This document shows, piece after piece, positions 52,811-64,000 of a stretch of DNA of 64,000 bases. Each line of letters opens with the position of its first letter. Position 1 is the stretch's first letter. This DNA comes from Pseudomonas syringae. Lineage in GTDB: Bacteria > Pseudomonadota > Gammaproteobacteria > Pseudomonadales > Pseudomonadaceae. The DNA is taken from positions 19,739 through 83,738 of the forward strand of contig NZ_LGSI01000033.1 of NCBI RefSeq assembly GCF_001698815.1, in the 5' to 3' direction. The notes beneath the pieces are model-generated. The model saw only the letters and a program-made list of their open reading frames with translations. It was not told the origin of the DNA and did not search any database. The position numbers were made by a program, and so were the translations under genes.

Positions 52811-54157
52811 GTGTCTCTAATCGCTTCCGACCACTTCCGCATCATTGTCGGCCTCGGCAAGAGCGGCATGTCCCTGGTTCGCTTCCTCGCGAACCGGGGC
52901 GTGTCGTTTGCCGTGGCTGACACGCGGGAGAATCCGCCGGAACTGGCGACCTTGCGTCGGGACTACCCTCAGGTCGAAGTGCGCTGTGGCGAACTGGACG
53001 TTGAATTTCTCTGCCGCGCCGATGAGCTTTACGTGAGCCCCGGCCTGGCGCTGGCGACTCCTGCGTTGCAGCAAGCCGCTGCCCGTGGCGTGAAGCTGTC
53101 TGGCGATATCGAGCTGTTCGCGCGTCACGCGAAAGCACCGATCATCGCGATTACCGGTTCCAACGCGAAAAGCACCGTCACCACCCTGGTGGGCGAGATG
53201 GCTGTGGCGGCAGGCAAGCGCGTCGCCGTCGGCGGTAATCTCGGTACGCCGGCGCTGGATCTGCTCAGCGACGATATCGAGTTGTATGTCCTCGAACTGT
53301 CGAGCTTCCAGCTGGAAACCACCGATCAACTCGGCGCGGAAGTGGCGACCGTGTTGAACATTAGTGAAGACCACATGGACCGCTACAGCGGCCTGCCGGC
53401 TTATCACCTGGCCAAGCACCGGGTATTCCGTGGCGCGCGGCAAGTGGTGGTCAATCGTCAGGACGTGTTGACCCGTCCGTTGATTGGCGAAGGCTTGCCA
53501 TGCTGGACCTTCGGTCTGAACACACCTGATTTCCATGGCTTCGGTCTGCGCGAAGAGAATGGCGAGAAATACCTCGCGTTCCAGTTCGAGAGCCTGATGC
53601 CGGTGCGCGAGCTGAAAATTCGTGGCGCTCACAACCAGTCCAACGCCCTGGCGGCCTTGGCGTTGGGGCATGCGGTCGGCTTGCCGATGGACGCGATGCT
53701 CGCCAGCCTGCGCAGCTTCGGTGGCCTGGAGCATCGCTGCCAGTGGATTCGCGAGCGTGACGGCGTCAACTATTACGATGACTCCAAGGCGACCAACGTC
53801 GGTGCCGCGCTTGCTGCAATTGAAGGTCTGGGCGCGGATATCAGCGGCAAGCTGGTGCTGATCGCCGGTGGCGATGGCAAAGGTGCTGATTTCAGTGGTC
53901 TTGCTGCACCCGTCGCTGCCCATTGCCGCGCTGTTGTTTTGCTGGGCCGTGATGCCGAACTGATCGCCCACGTGCTGGGCGATTCGGTGCCGCTGATTCG
54001 TGCCCAGTCGCTGGATGAAGCCGTACAGCGCTGCGCAGACACCGCACAGCCCGGCGATGCCGTGTTGTTGTCGCCGGCCTGCGCCAGCTTTGACATGTTC
54101 AAAAATTACGAAGAGCGCGGTCAGCTGTTCGCGCAAGCCGTGAGGGACTTGTCATGA
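52811..54157 (+). CDS. murD: UDP-MurNAc-L-alanine D-glutamate ligase MurD
   Basis: A 448-residue Mur ligase. N-terminal VGLGKSGMSLVRFL, ATP loop ITGSNAKSTVTTL (about 112-124; with A-K-S in place of G-K-T as in this lineage), and DDSKATNVGAA. It adds D-Glu to UDP-MurNAc-Ala. The start is GTG 52811, five bases after mraY. It overlaps ftsW by four bases. Confidence 0.96.
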   Translation: MSLIASDHFRIIVGLGKSGMSLVRFLANRGVSFAVADTRENPPELATLRRDYPQVEVRCGELDVEFLCRADELYVSPGLALATPALQQAAARGVKLSGDIELFARHAKAPIIAITGSNAKSTVTTLVGEMAVAAGKRVAVGGNLGTPALDLLSDDIELYVLELSSFQLETTDQLGAEVATVLNISEDHMDRYSGLPAYHLAKHRVFRGARQVVVNRQDVLTRPLIGEGLPCWTFGLNTPDFHGFGLREENGEKYLAFQFESLMPVRELKIRGAHNQSNALAALALGHAVGLPMDAMLASLRSFGGLEHRCQWIRERDGVNYYDDSKATNVGAALAAIEGLGADISGKLVLIAGGDGKGADFSGLAAPVAAHCRAVVLLGRDAELIAHVLGDSVPLIRAQSLDEAVQRCADTAQPGDAVLLSPACASFDMFKNYEERGQLFAQAVRDLS

Positions 54158-55368
54158 TCTTTGGCGTAATCAAGCCGTATCCGTCGCCACTGATCAGTGG
54201 CCGTGGCATTGATGTCGACTTCCCGATGCTGGCCGGCTGTCTGGCGTTGCTGGGCCTCGGTCTGGTGATGATCACTTCCGCGTCGTCCGAAGTGGCTGCG
54301 GTGCAGTCCGGCAACACCCTGTACATGATGACCCGCCATTTGATCTACATGATCATCGGCATCGGTGCCTGCGGCGTGACCATGATGATTCCGGTCGCCA
54401 CCTGGCAACGTCTGGGCTGGCTGATGTTGCTTGGCGCGTTTGGCTTGCTGGTGATGGTGCTGATTCCCGGGGTCGGGCGCGAGGTGAACGGTTCGATGCG
54501 CTGGATCGGCTTCGGCGCGTTCAACGTGCAGCCGTCGGAAATTGCCAAGCTGTTCGTGGTGATCTTCCTCGCGGGCTATCTGATTCGTCGGCAGACCGAA
54601 GTGCGTGAAAGCTGGATGGGCTTTTTCAAGCCTTTCATCGTGCTGTTGCCGATGGCCGGTCTGTTGCTGATGGAGCCCGACTTCGGCGCCACCGTCGTAA
54701 TGATGGGTGCGGCGGCGGCGATGCTGTTCCTCGGTGGCGTTGGCCTGTTTCGTTTCAGCCTGATGGTGGCGCTGGCGGTGGGTGCGGTGTTCGTGCTGGT
54801 TCAGGCGCAGCCGTATCGCATGGCGCGTCTGATTACCTTTACCGACCCGTGGTCCGATCAATTCGGCTCCGGCTACCAGTTGACCCAGGCGTTGATTGCC
54901 TTTGGTCGCGGCGAATGGCTGGGCGTGGGTCTGGGCAACAGCGTGCAGAAGCAGTTCTATCTGCCGGAAGCGCACACTGACTTCGTATTTTCCGTGCTGG
55001 CCGAAGAGCTGGGCGTGGTTGGCTCGCTGCTGACCGTCGGCCTGTTCCTGTTCGTCAGCATCCGGGCGATGTACATCGGCATGTGGGCCGAGCGCGCCAA
55101 GCAGTTCTTCGGTGCCTACGTGGCCTACGGTCTGGCGTTCCTGTGGATCGGCCAGATCCTGATCAACATTGGCGTGAACGTCGGCCTGCTGCCAACCAAA
55201 GGTCTGACCTTGCCCTTCCTCAGCTATGGCGGCAGCTCGCTGGTGATCTGCTGTGCGAGCCTGGGCTTGCTGCTGCGCATCGAGTGGGAATCGCGCAACA
55301 ACATGGGCAGCGAAGAAGCCGAGTTCAACGAAAGCGACTTCGCCGAGGAGCCGCCCCATGGACGCTAA
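54154..55368 (+). CDS. ftsW: Septal peptidoglycan glycosyltransferase FtsW
   Basis: A 404-residue SEDS protein with about ten membrane helices. Conserved segments are RWIGFGAFNVQPSEIAKLF, MEPDFGATVV and the C-terminal LPFLSYGGSSLVI. It polymerises septal glycan from lipid II together with FtsI. It overlaps murG by 11 bases. Confidence 0.96.
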   Translation: MIFGVIKPYPSPLISGRGIDVDFPMLAGCLALLGLGLVMITSASSEVAAVQSGNTLYMMTRHLIYMIIGIGACGVTMMIPVATWQRLGWLMLLGAFGLLVMVLIPGVGREVNGSMRWIGFGAFNVQPSEIAKLFVVIFLAGYLIRRQTEVRESWMGFFKPFIVLLPMAGLLLMEPDFGATVVMMGAAAAMLFLGGVGLFRFSLMVALAVGAVFVLVQAQPYRMARLITFTDPWSDQFGSGYQLTQALIAFGRGEWLGVGLGNSVQKQFYLPEAHTDFVFSVLAEELGVVGSLLTVGLFLFVSIRAMYIGMWAERAKQFFGAYVAYGLAFLWIGQILINIGVNVGLLPTKGLTLPFLSYGGSSLVICCASLGLLLRIEWESRNNMGSEEAEFNESDFAEEPPHGR

Positions 55369-56420
55369 CGTGCTGATCATGGCCGGCGGCACCGGCGGAC
55401 ACGTATTCCCGGCGCTGGCTTGCGCCCGTGAGTTTCAGGCGCGCGGTTACAAAGTGCACTGGCTCGGCACGCCGCGTGGCATCGAGAACGAACTCGTGCC
55501 GCAGGCGGGTTTCGCCCTGCACCTGATCAACGTGACCGGCCTGCGCGGCAAAGGCCGTTTGTCCTTGCTCAAGGCGCCGTTGATGCTGATCAAGGCCTTG
55601 TTGCAGGCGCGCAAGATCGTGCGTGAGCTCAAGCCGGTGTGCGTGGTGGGTTTCGGTGGTTATGTCACCGGCCCCGGCGGCCTCGCAGCAGCGTTGGCCA
55701 AAGTGCCGCTGATCGTTCACGAGCAGAATGCCGTGGCCGGTACCGCCAATCGCAGTCTGGCGTCGTTTGCCAGCCGCTTGTGCGAGGCCTTTCCGAATAC
55801 GTTTCCCGCGTCCAGCAAGCGCCGCACCACCGGCAATCCGGTGCGCGTCGAGCTGTTCCTGGAAACCCCGCGTCAGGCCCTGGCCGGGCGCCGCGCGCGT
55901 CTGTTGGTGCTGGGCGGGAGCCTGGGCGCCGAGCCGCTGAACAAATTGTTGCCCGAGGCGCTGTCGCAAGTGCCTGCGGACGTGCGGCCTGAAGTGTTTC
56001 ATCAGGCCGGCAAGAATCACGATGAAATCACCGCAGAGCGCTATCGCACTGCCGGTGTCGAGGCGCAAGTGGCGCCTTTCATTCAGGACATGGCTCAAGC
56101 GTATAGCTGGGCCGACCTGGTGGTCTGTCGCGCAGGCGCGCTGACCATCAGTGAACTGGCGGCGGCTGGACTGCCGTCGCTGCTGGTGCCGTTGCCCCAT
56201 GCGATCGACGACCACCAGTCCCGTAACGCCGACTATTTGGCCCTCGAAGGCGCTGCCTTCGTGATGCCACAAGCGACAACTGGTATAGCCGAGATGGCGG
56301 CGCGCCTGAAAGAGGTTCTGATGCAACCCGAACAACTGAACAACATGGCTCGTACCGCTCGCCGACTGGCCAAGCCTGACGCAACCAATACCGTGGTCGA
56401 TATCTGTCTGGAGGTGGCCC

Positions 56421-56428
<8 letters not shown>
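55358..56428 (+). CDS. murG: Lipid II synthase MurG
   Basis: A 356-residue GT-B glycosyltransferase. The N-terminal loop [13 protein letters not shown] is at about 9-21, the second is [14 protein letters not shown], and the donor-site [13 protein letters not shown] follows. It adds GlcNAc to lipid I at the inner membrane. ATG 55358 gives [11 protein letters not shown]; the frame upstream belongs to ftsW DNA. Confidence 0.97.
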
Positions 56429-58837
<2,409 letters not shown>

Positions 58838-58840
58838 GCC

Positions 58841-59704
58841 ATGAACGCGACGGCACGTCATCAGCCTCCAGCTCCCGGCCGCAAGCCGGTGCCGCGTGGT
58901 GCCAGTCGTATGGTGGCCAAGGAACCGCTGTCGGTACGTCTGCCGAAAGCGAATTTCGGTTTTCTCAAGGTGCTGTTCTGGCCGGTGATGCTGGTGATTC
59001 TGGGCTTTGGTACGTATGAGGCAGCGCAACGCTTGCTGCCTTATGCCGACCGGCCGATCACCAAGATCAACGTCCAGGGTGACCTGAGCTACATCAGTCA
59101 GCAGGCGGTGCAGCAGCGAATCGCGCCTTACGTGGCGGCGAGCTTCTTCACTATCGATCTGGCCGGCATGCGTTCGGAACTGGAACAGATGCCCTGGATC
59201 GCCCACGCGGAAGTGCGTCGCGTCTGGCCGGATCAGGTGGTGATCCGCCTTGAAGAACAGCTGCCGGTGGCGCGCTGGGGTGATGAAGCCTTGCTCAATA
59301 ACCAGGGCCAGGCGTTTACCCCGCGCGAGCTGGCTAATTACGAACACCTTCCGCAGTTGTTTGGCCCGCAGCGGGCTCAACAGCAGGTGATGCAGCAGTA
59401 CCAGGTTTTGAGTCAGATGTTGCGCCCGATGGGCTTCTCCATCGTCAGGCTGGAATTACGTGAACGTGGCAGCTGGTTTTTGACCACGGGCGCGGGCAGT
59501 GCCGGTCCCGGTATCGAGTTGTTGCTGGGACGCGATCACCTGGTGGAAAAAATGCGCCGCTTTATCGCCATTTACGAAAAAACGCTCAAAGAGCAGATCA
59601 CGAATATTGCGCGCATCGACCTGCGCTACTCCAACGGCCTCGCCGTCGGATGGCGCGAGCCGGTAGCGACTACGACGGACAAACCCGCCGTCGCGAAGAA
59701 TTGA
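58841..59704 (+). CDS. ftsQ: Cell division protein FtsQ
   Basis: A 287-residue bitopic protein with a basic proline-rich cytoplasmic tail (about 1-45), one membrane helix ([19 protein letters not shown]), a POTRA domain (about 70-140; [19 protein letters not shown]) and an FtsQ beta domain. It links FtsB/FtsL to the divisome. It follows ddlB by three bases. Confidence 0.94.
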   Translation: MNATARHQPPAPGRKPVPRGASRMVAKEPLSVRLPKANFGFLKVLFWPVMLVILGFGTYEAAQRLLPYADRPITKINVQGDLSYISQQAVQQRIAPYVAASFFTIDLAGMRSELEQMPWIAHAEVRRVWPDQVVIRLEEQLPVARWGDEALLNNQGQAFTPRELANYEHLPQLFGPQRAQQQVMQQYQVLSQMLRPMGFSIVRLELRERGSWFLTTGAGSAGPGIELLLGRDHLVEKMRRFIAIYEKTLKEQITNIARIDLRYSNGLAVGWREPVATTTDKPAVAKN

Positions 59705-59718
59705 TAAGAGGCAGGACC

Positions 59719-60978
59719 ATGGCAAACGTGCAAAGCGGCAAAATGATCGTCGGCTTGGATATCGGTACCTCCAAGGTGGTGGCACTGGTAGGCGAAGTCG
59801 CGGCCGATGGCACGCTGGAAATCGTCGGTATCGGTACCCATCCATCCCGCGGCCTGAAGAAAGGCGTGGTGGTGAATATCGAATCCACCGTGCAGTCGAT
59901 CCAGCGAGCAGTGGAAGAGGCTCAGCTGATGGCTGGCTGCCGTATTCACTCGGCATTCGTCGGTGTGGCCGGCAGTCACATCCGCAGCCTGAATTCCCAC
60001 GGCATCGTGGCGATTCGCGACCGTGAAGTCAGCTCTGCGGATCTGGAGCGGGTGCTCGACGCCGCCCAGGCCGTGGCGATTCCTGCCGACCAGCGCGTGC
60101 TGCACACCTTGCCCCAGGATTACGTGATCGATAACCAGGAAGGCGTTCGTGAGCCACTGGGCATGTCGGGCGTACGTCTGGAAGCCAAGGTTCACGTGGT
60201 GACCTGCGCAGTGAACGCTGCGCAGAACATCGAAAAATGCGTGCGTCGCTGCGGTCTGGAAATCGACGACATCATTCTGGAGCAACTGGCTTCGGCGTAC
60301 TCGGTACTCACCGATGACGAGAAAGAGCTGGGCGTGTGCCTGGTGGACATCGGCGGCGGTACTTCCGATGTCGCGATCTTTACCGAAGGCGCGATTCGTC
60401 ACACCGCCGTGATCCCGATTGCCGGTGATCAGGTGACCAACGACATCGCCATGGCGTTGCGTACACCGACGCAATACGCCGAAGAAATCAAGATTCGCTA
60501 CGCCTGTGCCCTGGCCAAACTGGCCGGCGCCGGCGAGACCATCAAAGTGCCAAGCGTGGGCGACCGTCCACCGCGCGAACTGTCGCGTCAGGCCTTGGCT
60601 GAAGTGGTCGAACCACGCTACGACGAGCTGTTCACCCTGATCCAGGCTGAACTGCGTCGCAGCGGCTACGAAGATCTGATCCCGGCCGGCATTGTGCTGA
60701 CCGGTGGTACCTCGAAGATGGAAGGCGCGGTCGAACTGGCCGAGGAAATCTTCCACATGCCGGTGCGCCTAGGCGTCCCGCATAGCGTCAAAGGGCTCGC
60801 CGATGTTGTGCGAAACCCCATTTATTCCACTGGTGTCGGGTTGTTGCTGTACGGGCTGCAAAAGCAGTCTGACGGTATTTCGCTTTCCGGTATCAGCAGT
60901 AGCAGTAATGGCTACGGAGATGAACCTAAGGCTCCAGTGCTTGAACGTATCAAGCGCTGGGTGCAGGGCAATTTCTAG
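59719..60978 (+). CDS. ftsA: Cell division protein FtsA
   Basis: A 419-residue actin-like ATPase. It has GLDIGTSKVVALVGEV at the N terminus, VDIGGGTSDVAIF in the middle and GIVLTGGTSKMEGAVELAE near 340. The C-terminal amphipathic helix (ERIKRWVQGNF) tethers FtsZ filaments to the membrane. ATG 59719 follows AAGAGG; an upstream in-frame ATG lies in ftsQ. Confidence 0.97.
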   Translation: MANVQSGKMIVGLDIGTSKVVALVGEVAADGTLEIVGIGTHPSRGLKKGVVVNIESTVQSIQRAVEEAQLMAGCRIHSAFVGVAGSHIRSLNSHGIVAIRDREVSSADLERVLDAAQAVAIPADQRVLHTLPQDYVIDNQEGVREPLGMSGVRLEAKVHVVTCAVNAAQNIEKCVRRCGLEIDDIILEQLASAYSVLTDDEKELGVCLVDIGGGTSDVAIFTEGAIRHTAVIPIAGDQVTNDIAMALRTPTQYAEEIKIRYACALAKLAGAGETIKVPSVGDRPPRELSRQALAEVVEPRYDELFTLIQAELRRSGYEDLIPAGIVLTGGTSKMEGAVELAEEIFHMPVRLGVPHSVKGLADVVRNPIYSTGVGLLLYGLQKQSDGISLSGISSSSNGYGDEPKAPVLERIKRWVQGNF

Positions 60979-61046
60979 GTTTCAAAAGTAGTAATGGCAG
61001 GCAGTGGGCACTAGGCACAAAACTAGAGAATGAAAGGAGAGGGAAA

Positions 61047-62234
61047 ATGTTCGAACTCGTAGACAACGTCCCGCAAAGCCCGGTAATCAAAGTTATCGGC
61101 GTTGGCGGTGGTGGCGGCAACGCTGTCAATCACATGGTCAAGAGCAACATCGAAGGCGTGGAATTCATCTGCGCCAACACCGATGCTCAGGCACTTAAAA
61201 ACATTGGTGCGCGTACCATCCTGCAACTGGGGACGGGCGTGACCAAAGGGCTCGGCGCTGGCGCCAACCCTGAAGTCGGCCGTCAGGCTGCACTGGAAGA
61301 TCGTGAGCGCATTGCAGAAGTTCTGCAGGGCACCAACATGGTCTTCATCACCACGGGCATGGGCGGCGGTACCGGTACCGGTGCAGCGCCGATCATCGCT
61401 GAAGTGGCCAAGGAAATGGGCATCCTGACCGTTGCGGTCGTGACGCGTCCATTCCCGTTCGAAGGCCGCAAGCGCATGCAGATCGCCGATGAAGGCATCC
61501 GCATGTTGTCCGAAAGCGTCGACTCGTTGATCACCATTCCCAACGAGAAGCTGCTGACCATCCTCGGTAAGGACGCCAGCCTGCTGTCGGCTTTCGCCAA
61601 GGCTGACGATGTACTGGCCGGTGCCGTTCGCGGTATCTCCGACATCATCAAGCGTCCGGGCATGATCAACGTCGACTTCGCTGACGTACGTACCGTGATG
61701 AGCGAAATGGGCATGGCGATGATGGGCACTGGCTGCGCCAGCGGTCCGAACCGTGCACGTGAAGCCACCGAAGCAGCCATTCGCAATCCGCTGCTCGAAG
61801 ACGTGAACCTGCAAGGCGCACGGGGCATCCTGGTTAACATCACTGCCGGTCCTGACCTGTCTCTGGGTGAGTACTCGGACGTGGGTAGCATCATCGAAGC
61901 GTTCGCTTCCGAGCACGCCATGGTCAAGGTCGGTACTGTTATCGATCCGGACATGCGTGACGAGTTGCACGTGACTGTGGTTGCCACCGGCCTGGGCGCG
62001 AAAATCGAGAAACCGATGAAGGTGATCGACAACACCCTGCAGACCACTCAGCAAGCCTCGGCTCAGCCTTCTGCCCGTCAGGAGTTGCCGTCGGTGAACT
62101 ACCGTGATCTGGACCGTCCTACCGTGATGCGCAATCAGGCTCACGCAGGCGCAACCGCAGCGGCGAAGATGAATCCGAACGATGATCTGGATTACCTGGA
62201 CATCCCGGCTTTCCTGCGTCGTCAGGCTGATTGA
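61047..62234 (+). CDS. ftsZ: Tubulin-like division protein FtsZ
   Basis: A 395-residue GTPase. The tubulin signature GGGTGTG is at 106-112 and the T7 loop region is NVDFADVRTVMSEMG. The last 14 residues (LDYLDIPAFLRRQAD) are the conserved peptide that binds FtsA and ZipA. It polymerises into the Z-ring. AAAGGAGAGGG before ATG 61047 is a very strong ribosome site, in keeping with high expression. A 68-base gap separates it from ftsA. Confidence 0.98.
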   Translation: MFELVDNVPQSPVIKVIGVGGGGGNAVNHMVKSNIEGVEFICANTDAQALKNIGARTILQLGTGVTKGLGAGANPEVGRQAALEDRERIAEVLQGTNMVFITTGMGGGTGTGAAPIIAEVAKEMGILTVAVVTRPFPFEGRKRMQIADEGIRMLSESVDSLITIPNEKLLTILGKDASLLSAFAKADDVLAGAVRGISDIIKRPGMINVDFADVRTVMSEMGMAMMGTGCASGPNRAREATEAAIRNPLLEDVNLQGARGILVNITAGPDLSLGEYSDVGSIIEAFASEHAMVKVGTVIDPDMRDELHVTVVATGLGAKIEKPMKVIDNTLQTTQQASAQPSARQELPSVNYRDLDRPTVMRNQAHAGATAAAKMNPNDDLDYLDIPAFLRRQAD

Positions 62235-62265
62235 TGAAATGTATCAGGGGTATTAGGGTGATTGG

Positions 62266-62294
62266 TGTTCAGCAAAGGCCGGGTCTGCTATTAT
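62266..62294 (+). promoter_or_regulatory. Candidate promoter of lpxC
   Basis: TGTTCA (62266-62271) and an extended -10 TGCTATTAT (62286-62294) are 17 bases apart, in the 112-base ftsZ-lpxC gap. AAAGGC/GCCTTT arms (62274-62279, 62301-62306) flank the -10 and could form a weak hairpin. lpxC is often expressed separately from ftsZ. Confidence 0.45.
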
Positions 62295-62310
62295 CGCCAG
62301 CCTTTGTTGA

Positions 62311-63258
<948 letters not shown>

Positions 63259-63290
63259 GGTCAGTTTTACTCTCTTTCCTTTTATTTTTT

Positions 63291-63318
63291 AAAGGCTGCC
63301 TTCGGGTGGCCTTTTTTT
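63291..63318 (+). terminator. Rho-independent terminator after lpxC
   Basis: AAAGGCTGCC and GGTGGCCTTT form a stem capped by a TTCG tetraloop and run into seven T residues, 32 bases after lpxC. Confidence 0.9.
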
Positions 63319-63340
63319 ATGCTTGCTGCAATGACCACCG

Positions 63341-63443
63341 GTAGGAGGGGACTTGTCCCCGAATGCGATTGGACGGTCAACGAGATTATCCAGACGTTAT
63401 CGTTGCCTGAGGCTCTGCCTTCGGGGACAAGTCCCCTCCTATG
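63341..63443. repeat. REP-type inverted pair, family C
   Basis: GTAGGAGGGGACTTGTCCCC at 63341-63360 is repeated as its near-perfect complement TCGGGGACAAGTCCCCTCCT at 63421-63440, enclosing about 60 bases. The same sequence occurs as the right half of the element at 39943-40005. It lies just after the lpxC terminator. Confidence 0.85.
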
Positions 63444-63693
63444 TATGGACTCGCCCACACTTTCAACCTGCTTTTGAACACTGCTACCCGGTTGCATCTA
63501 TGTATAAGGCCTGTTCGAGGAAGCATCATCGGCTTCTGGCCAACATTGGGTAAGCTCGCGGTATGCCGATTACAGTAAGGCCTCAAAGGGCCAGTAGGAG
63601 GGCAGGCATCTATCCGCGACGGTCTGACCTGGGGTCAATGTTCTTCAGCAGCGGTTGAGGTGACTCAGCACCCCGGTGGCAGAACTCTGTCGA
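63444..63693. other. Non-coding flank of an IS110/IS1111-type element, boundary unresolved
   Basis: No credible gene is seen. The stretch lies between a REP-like pair and the transposase stop codon. A fragment at 63594-63622 (GTAGGAGGGCAGGC, then CCGCGACGG) looks like a rearranged REP head. Within IS1111-type elements the DNA beyond the transposase stop can encode the bridge RNA, so part of this stretch may be element DNA. The end of the element could not be fixed because these elements lack clear terminal inverted repeats. Confidence 0.4.
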
Positions 63694-64000
63694 TTAATGG
63701 CTCATCGTCGCCTCCTGGCAACCCGCTGGCTGGCGACGATAGGTCTGATCATTTTGCAGCAGCACCCAAACGATCCGCAGGTTGCGGTTGGCCAACCGTA
63801 CCGCGGCTCCTTTTTGACCGTGGCGACTTAACCAGCGCCGCAAGCGGTGGTCATCCGGATGCTCCGAATCAGGCCGCACCTGCCTCAATACCGCGTGTGC
63901 CCCTTGAATAGCCAAGCTGCGCAGGTAGGCATCACCGCGTTTACACATTTTTCCCAGTCGAACTTTTTGCCCGCTGCTGTTCTGTTCGGGCACGCTTACA
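63694..64000 (-). mobile_element. IS110/IS1111-family transposase, C-terminal part
   Basis: The reading frame runs off the window and ends at 63694. The visible 100 or so residues read VPEQNSSGQKVRLGKMCKRG, DAYLRSLAIQGAHAVL and later GAAVRLANRNLRIVWVLLQN, matching the Transposase_20 (C-terminal) domain. The Ser in NSSG is at the position of the conserved catalytic serine. These DEDD recombinases insert site-specifically, guided by a bridge RNA. Whether the upstream part is intact cannot be seen. The usual downstream neighbours of lpxC are not here. Confidence 0.88.

Overview
The window is a stretch of core chromosome from a Pseudomonas species. Base composition, protein matches and gene order all fit: darP/pmbA, a fagA-fumC-orfX-sodA cluster, ptsO-rapZ-ptsN-hpf-rpoN, lptBAC-kdsCD, mlaFEDCB-ibaG-murA-hisGDC, algW, cysD-cysNC, petABC-sspAB, the lpoA cluster, rnpB, and the mra/dcw cell-wall and division cluster. 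The order matches, as far as I recall it, the PA4473 to PA4406 region of P. aeruginosa. Abundant REP-like palindromes suggest the fluorescens/syringae side of the genus; the species cannot be fixed from this window.

Layout. 1-1600: end of darP and pmbA. 1600-5700: REP-like DNA, a Fur box and an iron-responsive cluster (fagA, fumC, orfX, sodA, ZIP transporter) that looks like an Fe-sparing, Mn-using oxidative-stress unit. 5700-6560: yjdM, a strong terminator and the remnant of an XRE-type antitoxin gene. 6560-13660 (minus strand): nitrogen-PTS and sigma-54 genes, then LPS transport and Kdo synthesis. 13950-21960 (plus): Mla phospholipid transport, ibaG, murA, hisG, hisD, hisC. 22050-31090: algW, a Nif3-like protein, sulfate activation (cysD, cysNC), zapG, a hydrolase, trpS, zapE. 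31240-34680: a GlxA/AraC-type regulator divergent from an acyl-CoA dehydrogenase, and an aldo/keto reductase. 34930-39900: rplM-rpsI, petABC, sspAB. 40040-44710: dolP-like lipoprotein, SIS protein, yraN, lpoA (minus) and rsmI (plus). 44810-45165: rnpB. 45475-63258: mraZ to lpxC, almost without gaps. 63259-64000: terminator, REP-like repeat and the 3' end of an IS110/IS1111-family transposase that runs off the window.

Theme: envelope construction dominates (LPS transport and Kdo, phospholipid asymmetry, peptidoglycan precursors, PBP activation, lipid A, divisome). Most adjacent dcw genes overlap by 1-11 bases or are a few bases apart, implying translational coupling.

I found no CRISPR array, tRNA, prophage, riboswitch of known class or complete mobile element, and no gene set that I would call a new defence or metabolic system. 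The less ordinary items are non-coding or degenerate: three REP-like palindrome families, the broken antitoxin, the IS edge with possible bridge-RNA-coding flank, a compound hairpin between murA and hisG, an upstream mini-ORF overlapping the TTG start of rsmI, triple AAGTGG repeats before mraZ, and a tandem DUF1508-like tail on TrpS.
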